DNA of 64,000 nucleotides from JBKECP01 sp047974765 (GCA_047974765.1 JBKECP010000046.1:62001-126000); one strand, 5' to 3'; counted from the stretch's first letter, positions 1 through 8,570 are shown. Notes: generated from the letters alone by a model not told the origin. Numbers and translations: made by a program.

Positions 1-531
1 TGCCTCTTCGATAAACCCAATATCCCGGCTCAAATTTTCGTAAGGCAACCTGAAAGCATAGTCTGAAAATAATTTTTCAAGCATTATTGAGCGGTCAATA
101 TTTGTTACCGGATAACGCCGGATGACACGATCAACATCCGCAGGTGGCATATCGCCAACCGATGAAAAAATAAATGTATGTTCCTCACGAATTTTACGAT
201 GCCTAAATACTGCGCAATACACTGAATTAAAAAAGGTTTCAGCCATTTCAAAATTATTATGGCCTTTAATCAAATCAGCATAAATTTTTTTGGTAGCGCC
301 CCAAAACTGGAAGTCATGGAGTTGATCACCAGCTATCAGCTCCACGATACCAAAAACTGCTTTTGTCTTCTCTTTATATAGATCAATACGCTCAATCGAT
401 GCTTTTTGCATTCCATACCAATCCGCATTTTCAAAACGCGTCCTGGCTGCCAGTGTAATATTTTGAAATTCGGCAAAGTAGGATTCAAAACCGTTGAGGA
501 TACAACGGGCAAAGCGCTCTCGTTTCTCCAA
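1..531 (-). CDS. aceK: isocitrate dehydrogenase kinase/phosphatase, N-terminal part (runs off the window)
   Basis: AceK reversibly phosphorylates isocitrate dehydrogenase and so directs carbon into the glyoxylate bypass. The frame was read directly from the minus strand: 177 codons are open to the window edge. They hold the AceK N-terminal regulatory-domain pattern, with ILNGFESYFAEF near the start, RFENADWYGMQ at about residues 32-42, and the conserved AETFFNSVYCAVFRHR block followed by FIFSS. Full-length AceK is about 570-590 residues, so roughly two thirds lie outside. The start is a TTG at 531-529: an in-frame TGA lies two codons upstream and an AAGGA Shine-Dalgarno sits 8 nt before the TTG. 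No ATG fits. The SDR gene ends 28 bp upstream on the same strand, so co-transcription is possible. The catalytic domain cannot be checked here. Confidence 0.92.
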   Translation of the reverse strand, partial: MEKRERFARCILNGFESYFAEFQNITLAARTRFENADWYGMQKASIERIDLYKEKTKAVFGIVELIAGDQLHDFQFWGATKKIYADLIKGHNNFEMAETFFNSVYCAVFRHRKIREEHTFIFSSVGDMPPADVDRVIRRYPVTNIDRSIMLEKLFSDYAFRLPYENLSRDIGFIEEA

Positions 532-559
532 TATTCAGTTCCTTTTATTGATATAAAGA

Positions 560-1351
560 CTATAGCTGAGGTGTTCCATAGCGACTTTTTAATTTTCGCA
601 TACCGCTCAACCAGCGATCATAATCTTCTGTTTTGCGTGTGCAATAGGTAGATACTTCCGGGTGAGGAAGTATCAAAAACTGATCTTTATTTAAAGCAAT
701 AACAACAGCCTCTGCCACCTTTTCAGGAGTAATAACACCATCAACTCCCGCCGTACTTCCATCTTTATTATCAGCTATCATTCGAGTGCTAACAGCCTGC
801 GGACAAAGCACAGACACTTTAATACCATCATCGCCGTGTGTAATGGCCAAGGCCTCTGCAAACCCAATAGCAGCGTGTTTAGTTGTCGAGTAGGCTGCAT
901 CACCTATTTGATTGAGTAAGCCTGCTGCCGAGGCAGTATTCAAAAAATAGCCTTCACCACGTTTGATCATACCTGGCAGACACGCTCGAGCTGCATAAAC
1001 ATGAGCCATTACATGTATATCCCACATGGCTTGCCATGTTTCATTGGCAGCAGAGGTCGCCCACCAAGGCTCGCCATCCCCAGCAATAATACCGGCATTA
1101 CTGCAAAACAGATCAATTCTATCGTGTGTTTTCTCGACGGTAGCCACAAGCTCTGCTATTTGCTGTTCATAGCGAACATCCACACCAAAAGCAGAACCTG
1201 AAAATGTATCAGCAACCTCTTTGGCATTATCAAGCTCACGATCTACCACTACTATATGCGCTGCGCCCTCGCTGTGGAAACGCTCGCACAGTGCCTTGCC
1301 AATACCATTAGCACCTCCAGTCACGACCACTATTTTATCACGAATATTCAT
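560..1351 (-). CDS. SDR family NAD(P)-dependent oxidoreductase
   Basis: Classical short-chain dehydrogenase of 263 residues. The Rossmann nucleotide-binding motif TGGANGIG is at residues 11-18, an SNAG motif follows near residue 85, and the active-site Ser and YSTTK (YxxxK) lie around residues 140-158. An acidic residue after the second beta strand (VVDRE) suggests a preference for NAD over NADP; this is inference. The substrate cannot be deduced. The start ATG has an AAGGGAA Shine-Dalgarno upstream. It lies 28 bp upstream of aceK on the same strand and might share its transcript, but nothing in the protein links it to the glyoxylate bypass. Confidence 0.85.
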   Translation of the reverse strand: MNIRDKIVVVTGGANGIGKALCERFHSEGAAHIVVVDRELDNAKEVADTFSGSAFGVDVRYEQQIAELVATVEKTHDRIDLFCSNAGIIAGDGEPWWATSAANETWQAMWDIHVMAHVYAARACLPGMIKRGEGYFLNTASAAGLLNQIGDAAYSTTKHAAIGFAEALAITHGDDGIKVSVLCPQAVSTRMIADNKDGSTAGVDGVITPEKVAEAVVIALNKDQFLILPHPEVSTYCTRKTEDYDRWLSGMRKLKSRYGTPQL

Positions 1352-1657
1352 TACAAAAGTTCCCTTGCAATTATGTCACGCATCTCGCTGCCATGAGCAC
1401 CAAGTGGCATCTTCTGTCACTATCTACTGCATCAGCTCACTCATTTGACCTTACAGTATGTTTTTTGGCAAGCAGGAATAACAGGCATATTCGGGCATAT
1501 TATGATTGCCGCAGTACAGGGTAGATACGGGCTGATCTTACAAGTAGCTGTTGCCAACTTTTTGGCAACTATTGAAGATGTACAAAAACGGGAGGCTTAT
1601 CGCCTCACGTTCATCACTCATCTACTTTGGTTTTGAATCTACAGAGCGCTATTTTAG
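1352..1657. other. intergenic region between SDR gene and ybbN
   Basis: This 306-bp stretch holds no convincing gene; a 63-codon plus-strand frame has no recognisable content. It contains a perfect 8-bp inverted repeat, GTTGCCAA-cttt-TTGGCAAC, at 1550-1569 without a T run on either side, and the terminator annotated separately at 1583-1611. The promoter of the SDR gene should lie near 1370-1450 but no clear -35/-10 pair was found. Confidence 0.5.
1583..1611 (-). terminator. intrinsic terminator after ybbN
   Basis: Read on the minus strand: stem AACG-t-GAGGC, loop GATAA, GCCTC-c-CGTT, running into a T-rich tail. It lies about 47 bp beyond the ybbN stop and is the natural end of the dnaJ-dapB-ybbN transcript. 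Confidence 0.7.
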
Positions 1658-2521
1658 TCAGTAAAGCAGACTATAAAGTTTACGTTGATACTGTGCTGCC
1701 AAAGGATCGCCTTTACCAAGACTGGCAATGATATCGAGATAGGATTTTTTACTGGCACCACCCGCATAATCAAGGTCACTACTCAGAATTAAAAACAGCA
1801 TGTTCAATGCTTCCTGATTGTAGCCAGAACCCGCGTAAGCTACGGCCAACTGGGCTCGCAACTCCATATCATCAGGTTTTTGTACCAACTGCTGCTCTAA
1901 AGATTCGATTTCAGGTGATTTGGCGGCCTCACGCACAAGACTGATCTGGGCCTTAAGTTGTTCCCAATGAGCGCCCTGGTCGACCATGCGCACACTATCG
2001 AGAATCTGTTCAGCCTCATCCAGGCGACGACTTTCAATTAATGCCTGTGCATATAACAAGGTAATACCCTGTTCCTGCCCCGCATCTTCCCACGCCTGGC
2101 GAAGAGGGGCGATAGCTGAACCAAAATCGCCTGCCGCCATTAACTGCTGAGCCGTAGCTACCAACGCATCCCAGGGTTTTGGCAGATATTTTTGCAGCAC
2201 TTCACGAACCTGCGCTTCTGACTGGGCACCAGCAAATCCATCCACAGGCTGACCATCACGCATCACCATAACTGTCGGCAAACTGCGCACACCAAACTGC
2301 TGAGTGATCATTTGCTGCTCATCAGCATTAACTTTGGCCAATAAAAAGGCACCCTGGTATTCGTGGGCGATTTTTTCCAGCAAAGGCATCAATACTTTGC
2401 AGGGTTCACACCAGTCGGCCCAGAAATCAATCACTACAGGCCGTTGGTGCGACTCATCAATCAACAACTGGGCTGCGTTGCCCTCGTCAATATTTACGAT
2501 GTAGTCAGCGGCAGCATTCAT
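1658..2521 (-). CDS. ybbN: thioredoxin-domain co-chaperone YbbN/CnoX
   Basis: 287-residue cytoplasmic protein: an N-terminal thioredoxin fold (about 1-110) followed by TPR-like helical repeats to the C-terminus (YAQALIESRRLDEAEQIL, then a second repeat block ending in a KSYLDIIASLGKGDPLAAQYQRKLYSLLY-type tail seen in this family). E. coli CnoX protects unfolding proteins from irreversible oxidation and hands them to GroEL and DnaK. The redox centre here is WCEPC, a complete CxxC, whereas E. coli CnoX lacks the first cysteine, so this copy may have disulfide reductase activity. Its start ATG overlaps the dapB stop by one base, so translation is probably coupled. Position as the last gene of the dnaK-dnaJ-dapB run fits a proteostasis role. 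Confidence 0.88.
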   Translation of the reverse strand: MNAAADYIVNIDEGNAAQLLIDESHQRPVVIDFWADWCEPCKVLMPLLEKIAHEYQGAFLLAKVNADEQQMITQQFGVRSLPTVMVMRDGQPVDGFAGAQSEAQVREVLQKYLPKPWDALVATAQQLMAAGDFGSAIAPLRQAWEDAGQEQGITLLYAQALIESRRLDEAEQILDSVRMVDQGAHWEQLKAQISLVREAAKSPEIESLEQQLVQKPDDMELRAQLAVAYAGSGYNQEALNMLFLILSSDLDYAGGASKKSYLDIIASLGKGDPLAAQYQRKLYSLLY

Positions 2522-3342
2522 TACTTGCGCTCCTCTCGAAAACCCAATACATCCTGCATGTCATACCGGCCCGGTTTTTGGCTTGAGAGCCAGACTGCTG
2601 CACGCACAGCACCGCATGCAAAAGACATACGGCTGGAGGCTTTGTGGGTAATTTCTATACGCTCTCCCTCAGCGGCAAACAACACCGTATGATCACCAAC
2701 GACATCACCGGCACGAACAGTGGCAAAGCCAATAGTGTCACGTTCGCGGACACCTGTTTGCCCTTCACGGCCATACACTGCCACTTCTGCCAGATCACGC
2801 CCAAGTGCATTGGCCACTACACCTCCCATACTCAGCGCAGTACCAGAGGGAGCGTCGATTTTGTGACGATGGTGGGCTTCAATAATTTCAATATCAACAT
2901 CATCACCCAGAACCCGGGCCGCCATATCAAGCAGCTTAAAACAGAGGTTTACCCCTGTACTGAAATTGGACGCCTTACAGACGGGAATCTTGTCGCCAGC
3001 AGCATCAATACGTGCCTGCTCCTGGGTACTGAAACCGGTAGTGCCAATAACAATGGCAACGTCATGCTGGACACACTGTGCAATATTACTCAGTGTGGCT
3101 GCCGGTACACTAAAATCAATCAGCACATCAATATCAGCAATAACTGCAGTCAGGTCTCCACCGACAACCACGCCGTTATTACCTATACCGGCCAGTTCAC
3201 CGGCATCTGCACCCAAAAGTGTACTGGCGGGCTGCTCAAGTGCTGCCGCCAATTCAAATTTTCCCGGCGAAGCCAGCGCTTCAATCAGGGTTCTGCCCAT
3301 ACGACCGGCAGCGCCGGTAATACCTACACGCACTACTTTCAT
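2521..3342 (-). CDS. dapB: 4-hydroxy-tetrahydrodipicolinate reductase
   Basis: 273 residues. DapB reduces 4-hydroxy-tetrahydrodipicolinate with NAD(P)H in the diaminopimelate branch that supplies lysine and peptidoglycan. The N-terminal Rossmann motif GITGAAGRMG is at residues 8-17, the GTTGF motif near residue 100, and the signature EAHHRHKIDAPSGTAL, with catalytic His and Lys, is near residues 155-170. Length matches the family. It overlaps dnaJ by 4 bp (ATGA type) and ybbN by one base. The dnaJ-dapB adjacency is also found in Pseudomonas. Confidence 0.97.
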   Translation of the reverse strand: MKVVRVGITGAAGRMGRTLIEALASPGKFELAAALEQPASTLLGADAGELAGIGNNGVVVGGDLTAVIADIDVLIDFSVPAATLSNIAQCVQHDVAIVIGTTGFSTQEQARIDAAGDKIPVCKASNFSTGVNLCFKLLDMAARVLGDDVDIEIIEAHHRHKIDAPSGTALSMGGVVANALGRDLAEVAVYGREGQTGVRERDTIGFATVRAGDVVGDHTVLFAAEGERIEITHKASSRMSFACGAVRAAVWLSSQKPGRYDMQDVLGFREERK

Positions 3343-4466
3343 GGCTTCATATCTTCAAAAAAATTTTTAACACCTTCAAACCAGCTATTTTGTCGGGGAG
3401 ACTGTGCATTACCTCCCTGCCCCAGACTTTCCTGAAATTCTTTCAGCAGTTCTTTTTGTGTTTTATTCAGATTGACCGGTGTTTCCACTACAGCGCGGCA
3501 CAGTAAATCCCCAACAGAGCCACCGCGCACCGGCTTCACACCTTTGCCGCGCAAGCGGAAAAGTTTACCCGTCTGGGTTTCCGCCGGAATTTTTAGCTTC
3601 ACCCGGCCATCCAGGGTCGGCACTTCCAGTTCACCGCCCAGTGCAGCATCAACAAATGTAATTGGAACTTCACAATAGAGATTCTTGCCATCGCGTTCAA
3701 AGATCGGGTGTTGGCGTACCGAAATTTGCACAAACAAGTCTCCGGGCGGCCCACCTTCCGGACCGGCTTCACCTTCGCCAGATAAACGGATACGGTCTCC
3801 CGTATCCACTCCTGGCGGAACTTTGACCGATAAGGTTTTGCTTCGCTCCACCCGCCCCTGGCCATGACATTTACGACAGGGATCACTGATCGTTTTACCT
3901 CGGCCCCGGCACGTTGGGCAGGTCTGCTGTACGGCAAACAGTCCTTGCTGCATGCGTACCTGCCCCATACCGCCGCAGGTACTACAGGTCACAGGCGAAC
4001 TGCCTTTGCGTGAACCCGAACCATCGCATTCATCACAAGTTGTCAGAGTTGGCACACGAATTTCCACTGTTGTGCCACGTACAGCATCTTCCAGCGAAAC
4101 ATCAAGGGTATAGCGCAAATCTGAACCGCGCTGGGGACCGCCCCGGCTACGACCACCACCACCGAAAATATCACCAAAGACATCGCCGAAAATATCACTG
4201 AAGCTGCCGCCACCAAAGCCACTGCCGCCCCCCATATTCGGATCGACTCCGGCATGACCAAACTGGTCATAAGCCGAACGTTTTTCACGGTCGGTCAATA
4301 CTTCATAGGCTTCTGTGGCTTCCTTGAATTTGTGATCAGCTTCAGGATCATCCGGATTGCGATCTGGATGGTACTTCATCGCCACCCGGCGATAAGCCTT
4401 CTTGATCTCTTTTTCATCAGCACTGCGCTCAACGCCCAGTATTTCGTAATAATCGCGTTTTGACAT
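3339..4466 (-). CDS. dnaJ: chaperone DnaJ (Hsp40)
   Basis: 375 residues with the full type I architecture: J domain (1-70) carrying the HPD triad at about 33-35, which stimulates the DnaK ATPase; a Gly/Phe-rich linker (about 75-120); and four zinc-binding CxxCxGxG motifs (CDECDGSG, CSTCGGMG, CPTCRGRG, CRKCHGQG) between about 145 and 210, followed by the substrate-binding beta domains. DnaJ delivers unfolded clients to DnaK. It lies 142 bp downstream of dnaK on the same strand and overlaps dapB by 4 bp. A GAGG lies 12 nt before the ATG, a weak ribosome site. Confidence 0.98.
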   Translation of the reverse strand: MSKRDYYEILGVERSADEKEIKKAYRRVAMKYHPDRNPDDPEADHKFKEATEAYEVLTDREKRSAYDQFGHAGVDPNMGGGSGFGGGSFSDIFGDVFGDIFGGGGRSRGGPQRGSDLRYTLDVSLEDAVRGTTVEIRVPTLTTCDECDGSGSRKGSSPVTCSTCGGMGQVRMQQGLFAVQQTCPTCRGRGKTISDPCRKCHGQGRVERSKTLSVKVPPGVDTGDRIRLSGEGEAGPEGGPPGDLFVQISVRQHPIFERDGKNLYCEVPITFVDAALGGELEVPTLDGRVKLKIPAETQTGKLFRLRGKGVKPVRGGSVGDLLCRAVVETPVNLNKTQKELLKEFQESLGQGGNAQSPRQNSWFEGVKNFFEDMKP

Positions 4467-4508
4467 AGGTGGCAGGTGCCTCGTTTTACACCCTGTTTAG
4501 ATATGACT

Positions 4509-4602
4509 ACGCGGGCTTGAAACCCGCGTTATTTATACCGGCACACCTCGAAGGTGCACAGGTCATTAATGACCCGGGCGGCCCCGTTTTGCGGGGCTGC
4601 CC
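4509..4602 (-). other. dnaK-dnaJ intercistronic hairpins
   Basis: Three palindromes fill the gap between dnaK and dnaJ: a 7-bp stem ACGCGGG/CCCGCGT at 4509-4529, a perfect 14-bp palindrome at 4561-4574, and an 11-bp GC-rich stem with one mismatch (in the minus-strand RNA) at 4576-4602. None is followed by a T run on the minus strand, so they look like RNA-stability or partial attenuation elements that set the DnaK:DnaJ ratio rather than full terminators. The role is inference. Confidence 0.5.
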
Positions 4603-4608
4603 TATGAC

Positions 4609-6540
4609 TTACTTTTTGTCATCACTTACTTCTTCAAACTCGGCATCAACAACATCATCACCGGCCTGAGATGAAGATGCAGCAGCAGCATCTGCCTCAG
4701 CAGCACCCTCACCAGCTGCTGCCTGTGCCTGATACATCTTCTGGGCAACAGGGCCAGTTGCCTCAGTCAACTTGGCAGCTGCGGCATCAATGGCACCCTT
4801 ATCATTGCCCTTAACTGCCTCTTCAGCTTCAGTTATGGCTGCTTCGATAGCTGCTTTTTCTTCAGCACTGGCATGCTCACCCGCTTCTTCAACCGTTTTT
4901 CTGGCCGCGTGAATCAAACCATCACAGGTATTGCGCGCACTAATCAACTCTTCAAACTGCTTGTCTGTCTCGGCATTGGCTTCTGCATCAGCGACCATTT
5001 TTTCGATCTCGTCATCCGACAAACCACCAGAGGCAGTAATACGAATAGACTGTTCCTTGCCCGTTGCCTTGTCTTTGGCAGACACATTCAAAATACCGTT
5101 GGCATCCAGATCAAAGGTCACCTCAATTTGCGGCATGCCACGCGGTGCCGGCGGAATATCTGCCAGATCGAAGCGGCCCAGCGACTTGTTACCTGTCGCC
5201 TGCTTGCGCTCACCCTGTACAACATGAATAGTAACCGCCGTCTGATTATCATCCGCCGTTGAGAAGATCTGCGACTTCTTGGTCGGAATTGTGGTATTTT
5301 TCTCAATCAATGGCGTAGCCACACCGCCCATAGTTTCAATACCCAGCGTCAGCGGCGTCACATCCAGCAGCAATACATCTTTTACCTCACCAGACAGGAC
5401 CGCACCCTGAATGGCAGCACCCATGGCTACGGCTTCATCAGGGTTTACATCTTTGCGCGGCTCCTTGCCAAAGAAGTCTGCAACCACCTTCTGCACCATC
5501 GGCATACGGGTCTGGCCACCAACCAGTATCACTTCATCAATTTCACTGGGGCTGAGGTCAGCATCTTTGAGTGCAACCTTGACCGGCTCCATAGAGCGTT
5601 TGACCAGCTCTTCCACCAGTGACTCCAGTTTGGAGCGGCTCAACTTAACCACCAGGTGCTTGGGCCCGGTCTGGTCTGCCGTAATATAAGGCAGATTGAC
5701 TTCTGTCTGCTGGGAAGAGGACAACTCAATCTTGGCTTTCTCAGCGGCCTCTTTCAGGCGCTGCAAAGCCAGTGGATCATTGTGAAGATCAATACCACTT
5801 TCCTTTTTGAACTCTGCTGCCAAATACTCGATAAGACGCAGATCAAAATCTTCACCACCAAGGAAGGTATCACCGTTGGTAGACAGCACTTCGAATTGGT
5901 GCTCACCGTCCACCTCGGCAATCTCGATAATGGAGATATCAAAAGTACCACCACCCAGATCATAGACAGCTACTGTGCGATCACCCTTGGCTTTATCCAT
6001 GCCATAGGCCAGCGCTGCCGCTGTCGGTTCGTTGATGATGCGCTTCACTTCCAGACCAGCAATTCTGCCGGCATCCTTGGTGGCCTGGCGCTGGGAGTCA
6101 TTGAAGTAGGCTGGTACCGTAATCACTGCGGCATCAACCTTTTCACCCAAGTACTCTTCCGCAGTTTTTTTCATTTTGCGCAGCACTTCAGCTGACACTT
6201 GCGGCGGCGCCATTTTATTGTCTTTAACCTGAACCCAGGCATCGCCATTGTCAGCTTCCATGATCTTGTAGGGAACCATGGAGATATCTTTTTGAACAAC
6301 ATCATCTTTGAACTTGCGACCAATCAAACGCTTAACAGCAAACAGTGTGTTTTGTGGGTTGGTCACTGCCTGACGTTTGGCGCTCTGGCCAACCAGAATT
6401 TCACCATCTTCCGTATAAGCCACAATAGAGGGAGTCGTGCGATCACCCTCTGAATTTTCAATCACTTTTGACTGGGTTCCATCCAGAACTGCCACGCAGG
6501 AGTTGGTCGTCCCCAGGTCAATACCGATAATCTTGCCCAT
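4609..6540 (-). CDS. dnaK: chaperone DnaK (Hsp70)
   Basis: 643 residues, the usual bacterial length. The ATPase phosphate-1 motif GIDLGTTNSCVA is at residues 5-16, a second phosphate motif DLGGGTFDIS lies near residue 195, and the substrate-binding domain begins after the LLLDVTPLTLGIET linker near residue 390. The C-terminal lid ends in an acidic tail (DDVVDAEFEEVSDDKK), typical of the family. DnaK folds and disaggregates proteins with DnaJ and GrpE and down-regulates sigma-32. The ATG has a strong AAGGAG Shine-Dalgarno. A sigma-32-type promoter lies immediately upstream, so dnaK-dnaJ-dapB-ybbN can be transcribed separately from grpE. Confidence 0.99.
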   Translation of the reverse strand: MGKIIGIDLGTTNSCVAVLDGTQSKVIENSEGDRTTPSIVAYTEDGEILVGQSAKRQAVTNPQNTLFAVKRLIGRKFKDDVVQKDISMVPYKIMEADNGDAWVQVKDNKMAPPQVSAEVLRKMKKTAEEYLGEKVDAAVITVPAYFNDSQRQATKDAGRIAGLEVKRIINEPTAAALAYGMDKAKGDRTVAVYDLGGGTFDISIIEIAEVDGEHQFEVLSTNGDTFLGGEDFDLRLIEYLAAEFKKESGIDLHNDPLALQRLKEAAEKAKIELSSSQQTEVNLPYITADQTGPKHLVVKLSRSKLESLVEELVKRSMEPVKVALKDADLSPSEIDEVILVGGQTRMPMVQKVVADFFGKEPRKDVNPDEAVAMGAAIQGAVLSGEVKDVLLLDVTPLTLGIETMGGVATPLIEKNTTIPTKKSQIFSTADDNQTAVTIHVVQGERKQATGNKSLGRFDLADIPPAPRGMPQIEVTFDLDANGILNVSAKDKATGKEQSIRITASGGLSDDEIEKMVADAEANAETDKQFEELISARNTCDGLIHAARKTVEEAGEHASAEEKAAIEAAITEAEEAVKGNDKGAIDAAAAKLTEATGPVAQKMYQAQAAAGEGAAEADAAAASSSQAGDDVVDAEFEEVSDDKK

Positions 6541-6598
6541 TTGCTTTTCTCCTTGTATGACCGAACCAGGCGGCCACGAATCAAATATCTTGCTGTCT

Positions 6599-6626
6599 AT
6601 ATTGGCGCTGTGAAAGCAATTTCAAG
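6599..6626 (-). promoter_or_regulatory. sigma-32 heat-shock promoter of dnaK
   Basis: Minus strand: -35 CTTGAAA (6626-6620), 13-bp spacer, -10 GCCAATAT (6606-6599). The consensus is CTTGAAA-N13..14-CCCCATNT; the -35 is perfect and six of eight -10 positions agree or are free. It lies about 60 bp before the dnaK ATG. Confidence 0.75.
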
Positions 6627-6642
6627 GCCGGACGGCGGTAAA

Positions 6643-7263
6643 TCAGGCCGGTTCTGCGGCCTTGCTCACCATTACCATAGCCGGGCGTAACAAGCGTCCA
6701 TTCAGGGAATAGCCCTTTTGCATGACCGCAATCACAGTATTGGGCTCCACCTCCGGGTTTTCGACCATACTCATGGCCTGATGCAGCTGTGGATCAAAAG
6801 GTTCACCCTGGGGATCAATCTGTTCAATATGGTATTTACTCAGCACATCCAGCAGATTTTTAAGTGTCAATTCGACACCCTCGGCCATTGCCTGCTCGTG
6901 ATCACCGGTAGCGGCTTCCAGTGCGCGCTCCAGGTTGTCAACCACCGGCAACAGATCTTTAGAAAAGCCTTCCAGCGCAAACTTACGTGCTTTTTCCACA
7001 TCCATCTCAGCACGGCGTTTCACATTTTGTGCATCAGCCTGGGCCCGCAGAGCCGCATCCTTCATTAGCGCCAGCTCTTCTTCAAGCTGAGCAAGGCTAT
7101 TATCTTCACCCTCTACAGAGTCAGCATCAGCTGCCTCATCAGCGGCATTATTACTGACAGTATCGGCCTGCGGCGAGGCATCATTCTGCGCTGCCCGGTC
7201 ATCCTCTGTCACCTGTGATTCAACATCCACTTTCGGCTCTTTTGGGTCCTGATCGGCCACCAT
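6643..7263 (-). CDS. grpE: nucleotide exchange factor GrpE
   Basis: 206 residues from the ATG at 7263, which has GGAG upstream; the frame stays open for 44 more codons, but that part contains the heat-shock promoter and is not conserved. An acidic, disordered N-terminus (1-60) leads into the long dimerising coiled coil (about 60-110, LAQLEEELALMKDAALRAQA) and the C-terminal beta domain with the family signature EQIDPQGEPFDPQLHQAM...NTVIAVMQKGYSLNGRLLRPAMV. GrpE releases ADP from DnaK and acts as its thermosensor. It sits between hrcA and dnaK with its own sigma-32-like promoter. Confidence 0.97.
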   Translation of the reverse strand: MVADQDPKEPKVDVESQVTEDDRAAQNDASPQADTVSNNAADEAADADSVEGEDNSLAQLEEELALMKDAALRAQADAQNVKRRAEMDVEKARKFALEGFSKDLLPVVDNLERALEAATGDHEQAMAEGVELTLKNLLDVLSKYHIEQIDPQGEPFDPQLHQAMSMVENPEVEPNTVIAVMQKGYSLNGRLLRPAMVMVSKAAEPA

Positions 7264-7327
7264 CTCACTCCATTTCTTCACAATTAAAACCAGGTCAGAC
7301 GTACACAGGCACAACCGACCCCACAAG

Positions 7328-7372
7328 TTCGCATCTGCATGCGAATGTGGGGCCATCGACCGGAAATTCAAG
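7328..7372 (-). promoter_or_regulatory. sigma-32 promoter of grpE with leader hairpin
   Basis: Minus strand: -35 CTTGAAT (7372-7366), 13-bp spacer, -10 CCCCACAT (7352-7345), close to the sigma-32 consensus at both boxes. Directly downstream is a perfect 7-bp stem with a 4-nt loop (TTCGCAT/ATGCGAA, 7328-7345) that would form at the 5' end of the transcript, as in some thermosensing or stabilising leaders. No CIRCE operator is present. Confidence 0.75.
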
Positions 7373-7393
7373 GCAGATGGATACAAGTTTGTC

Positions 7394-7416
7394 AAAAGGC
7401 GCCGGAGAACATCCGG
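7394..7416 (-). terminator. weak terminator-like hairpin after hrcA
   Basis: Minus strand: CCGGA-TGTTC-TCCGG followed by CGCC and TTTT, 28 bp after the hrcA stop. The short stem suggests only partial termination between hrcA and grpE. Confidence 0.4.
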
Positions 7417-7443
7417 ATACTATTCAACTGACAGCTGGAGAAA

Positions 7444-8478
7444 TCAGGCAGACAAGGCGTTACTGAGCATGCGGGCGGTGACATCCACAATGGGAATCAC
7501 CCGGTCGTAAGCCATACGCGTAGGTCCAATAACACCCAGTACGCCAACAGTTCGGGCACCCTGGGTATAGGGGGCGGTGATGACACTGTAATCACCAAAA
7601 ACCTGGTGACCAGCCTCTTCACCGATAAAAATCTGTATACCCTGGGCACGAGTGCAGCGCTCCAGCAGATGCAGCACATCCTTTTTCTGCTCAAAGGCAT
7701 CAAACAGTTCCCGCAGGCGTTGCAACTCCTCAGCAGAGGCACCGTCAAGCAGACGCGACTCCCCTGTTACCAGATAATCTTCCTCGCCTGCATCCTGATC
7801 CAGTGCCTTACTGGCCAAATCAAGGGTCGCCTGCAGGTAGTCATCAATATGGCTGCGCGCCTCTTTCATTTCGGTCAAAATACACGCCTGCACCTGTTGC
7901 AGGAGTTGCCCGGCAAAGCGCTGATTAAGCAAACGCGCCGCCTCCCTCAGCTCATCTTCAGAAAAAGCACGTTGGGTATGGATGATACGGTTCTGCACTT
8001 CCCTTTCATTAATTACCAGAATTACCAGCACCCGGTCACCCGATAAAGGTAAGAACTCCACCTGCCGCAGCTGACTGGATTCAGGGCGGGGCACAGTAAT
8101 GACACCGGCATGTGTGGTGATGGCTGACAATAAAACCGATGCAGACTGCACCAGCTCACCAGCCGGGCGGTCCGGATTGAGTTCACTGCGTAGTGTATCG
8201 ATAGCCGCACTCTCCAGTGGCTGCACCTGTAGCAGTTGATCGACAAACAGACGATAACCCATAGCCGTGGGCACACGTCCGGCTGAAGTATGTGGCGAGG
8301 TCAGCAGACCCCGCTCTTCCAGATCAGACATCACGTTGCGGATGGTAGCCGCACTGACCAGCAGTGCCGAGGATTCAACCAGCGTGCGCGAAGCAACCGG
8401 TTGACCATCCTGAATATGTTGCTCCACCAGTGCCTTGAGAACACTGCGCGCACGCCCGGAAAGCTCAGTTTTCGTCAT
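7444..8478 (-). CDS. hrcA: heat-inducible transcription repressor HrcA
   Basis: 344 residues, family length. The N-terminal winged helix (about 1-75; ALVEQHIQDGQPVASRTLVESSALLVSAATIRNVMSDLEERGLL region) is followed by the GAF-like ligand domain and the C-terminal GVLGVIGPTRMAYDRVIPIVD signature. HrcA represses class I heat-shock genes by binding CIRCE operators and needs GroEL for activity. It is divergent from recN and upstream of grpE. No complete CIRCE element was found upstream of hrcA, grpE or dnaK, so its target (commonly groESL) probably lies elsewhere. Confidence 0.96.
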   Translation of the reverse strand: MTKTELSGRARSVLKALVEQHIQDGQPVASRTLVESSALLVSAATIRNVMSDLEERGLLTSPHTSAGRVPTAMGYRLFVDQLLQVQPLESAAIDTLRSELNPDRPAGELVQSASVLLSAITTHAGVITVPRPESSQLRQVEFLPLSGDRVLVILVINEREVQNRIIHTQRAFSEDELREAARLLNQRFAGQLLQQVQACILTEMKEARSHIDDYLQATLDLASKALDQDAGEEDYLVTGESRLLDGASAEELQRLRELFDAFEQKKDVLHLLERCTRAQGIQIFIGEEAGHQVFGDYSVITAPYTQGARTVGVLGVIGPTRMAYDRVIPIVDVTARMLSNALSA

Positions 8479-8542
8479 ACCAACTCATAATGTGTTTACG
8501 CCCAAAATTTTCTGACATCCAATACACACAGCACTTCGGCCC

Positions 8543-8570
8543 GTTTTATCACAGCCCTGATACTTTTCAA
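8543..8570 (-). promoter_or_regulatory. candidate sigma-70 promoter of hrcA
   Basis: Minus strand TTGAAA (8570-8565), 16-bp spacer, TAAAAC (8548-8543). Five of six and four of six consensus matches, about 65 bp before the hrcA start, inside the 248-bp hrcA-recN divergent region. No SOS (LexA) box for recN was recognised there. Confidence 0.35.

Noticed and set aside
784..792. GAGTGCTAA, identical to one arm of a CIRCE operator
   Set aside because: It lies inside the SDR coding sequence and the partner arm TTAGCACTC is absent.
1550..1569. Perfect 8-bp hairpin as a terminator for the SDR or ybbN gene
   Set aside because: No T run on either side; a better terminator lies at 1583-1611.
2644..3435. 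263-codon plus-strand open frame
   Set aside because: Antisense shadow of dapB and the dnaJ end; low-complexity composition and no family resemblance.
5656..6195. 179-codon plus-strand open frame
   Set aside because: Antisense shadow of dnaK.
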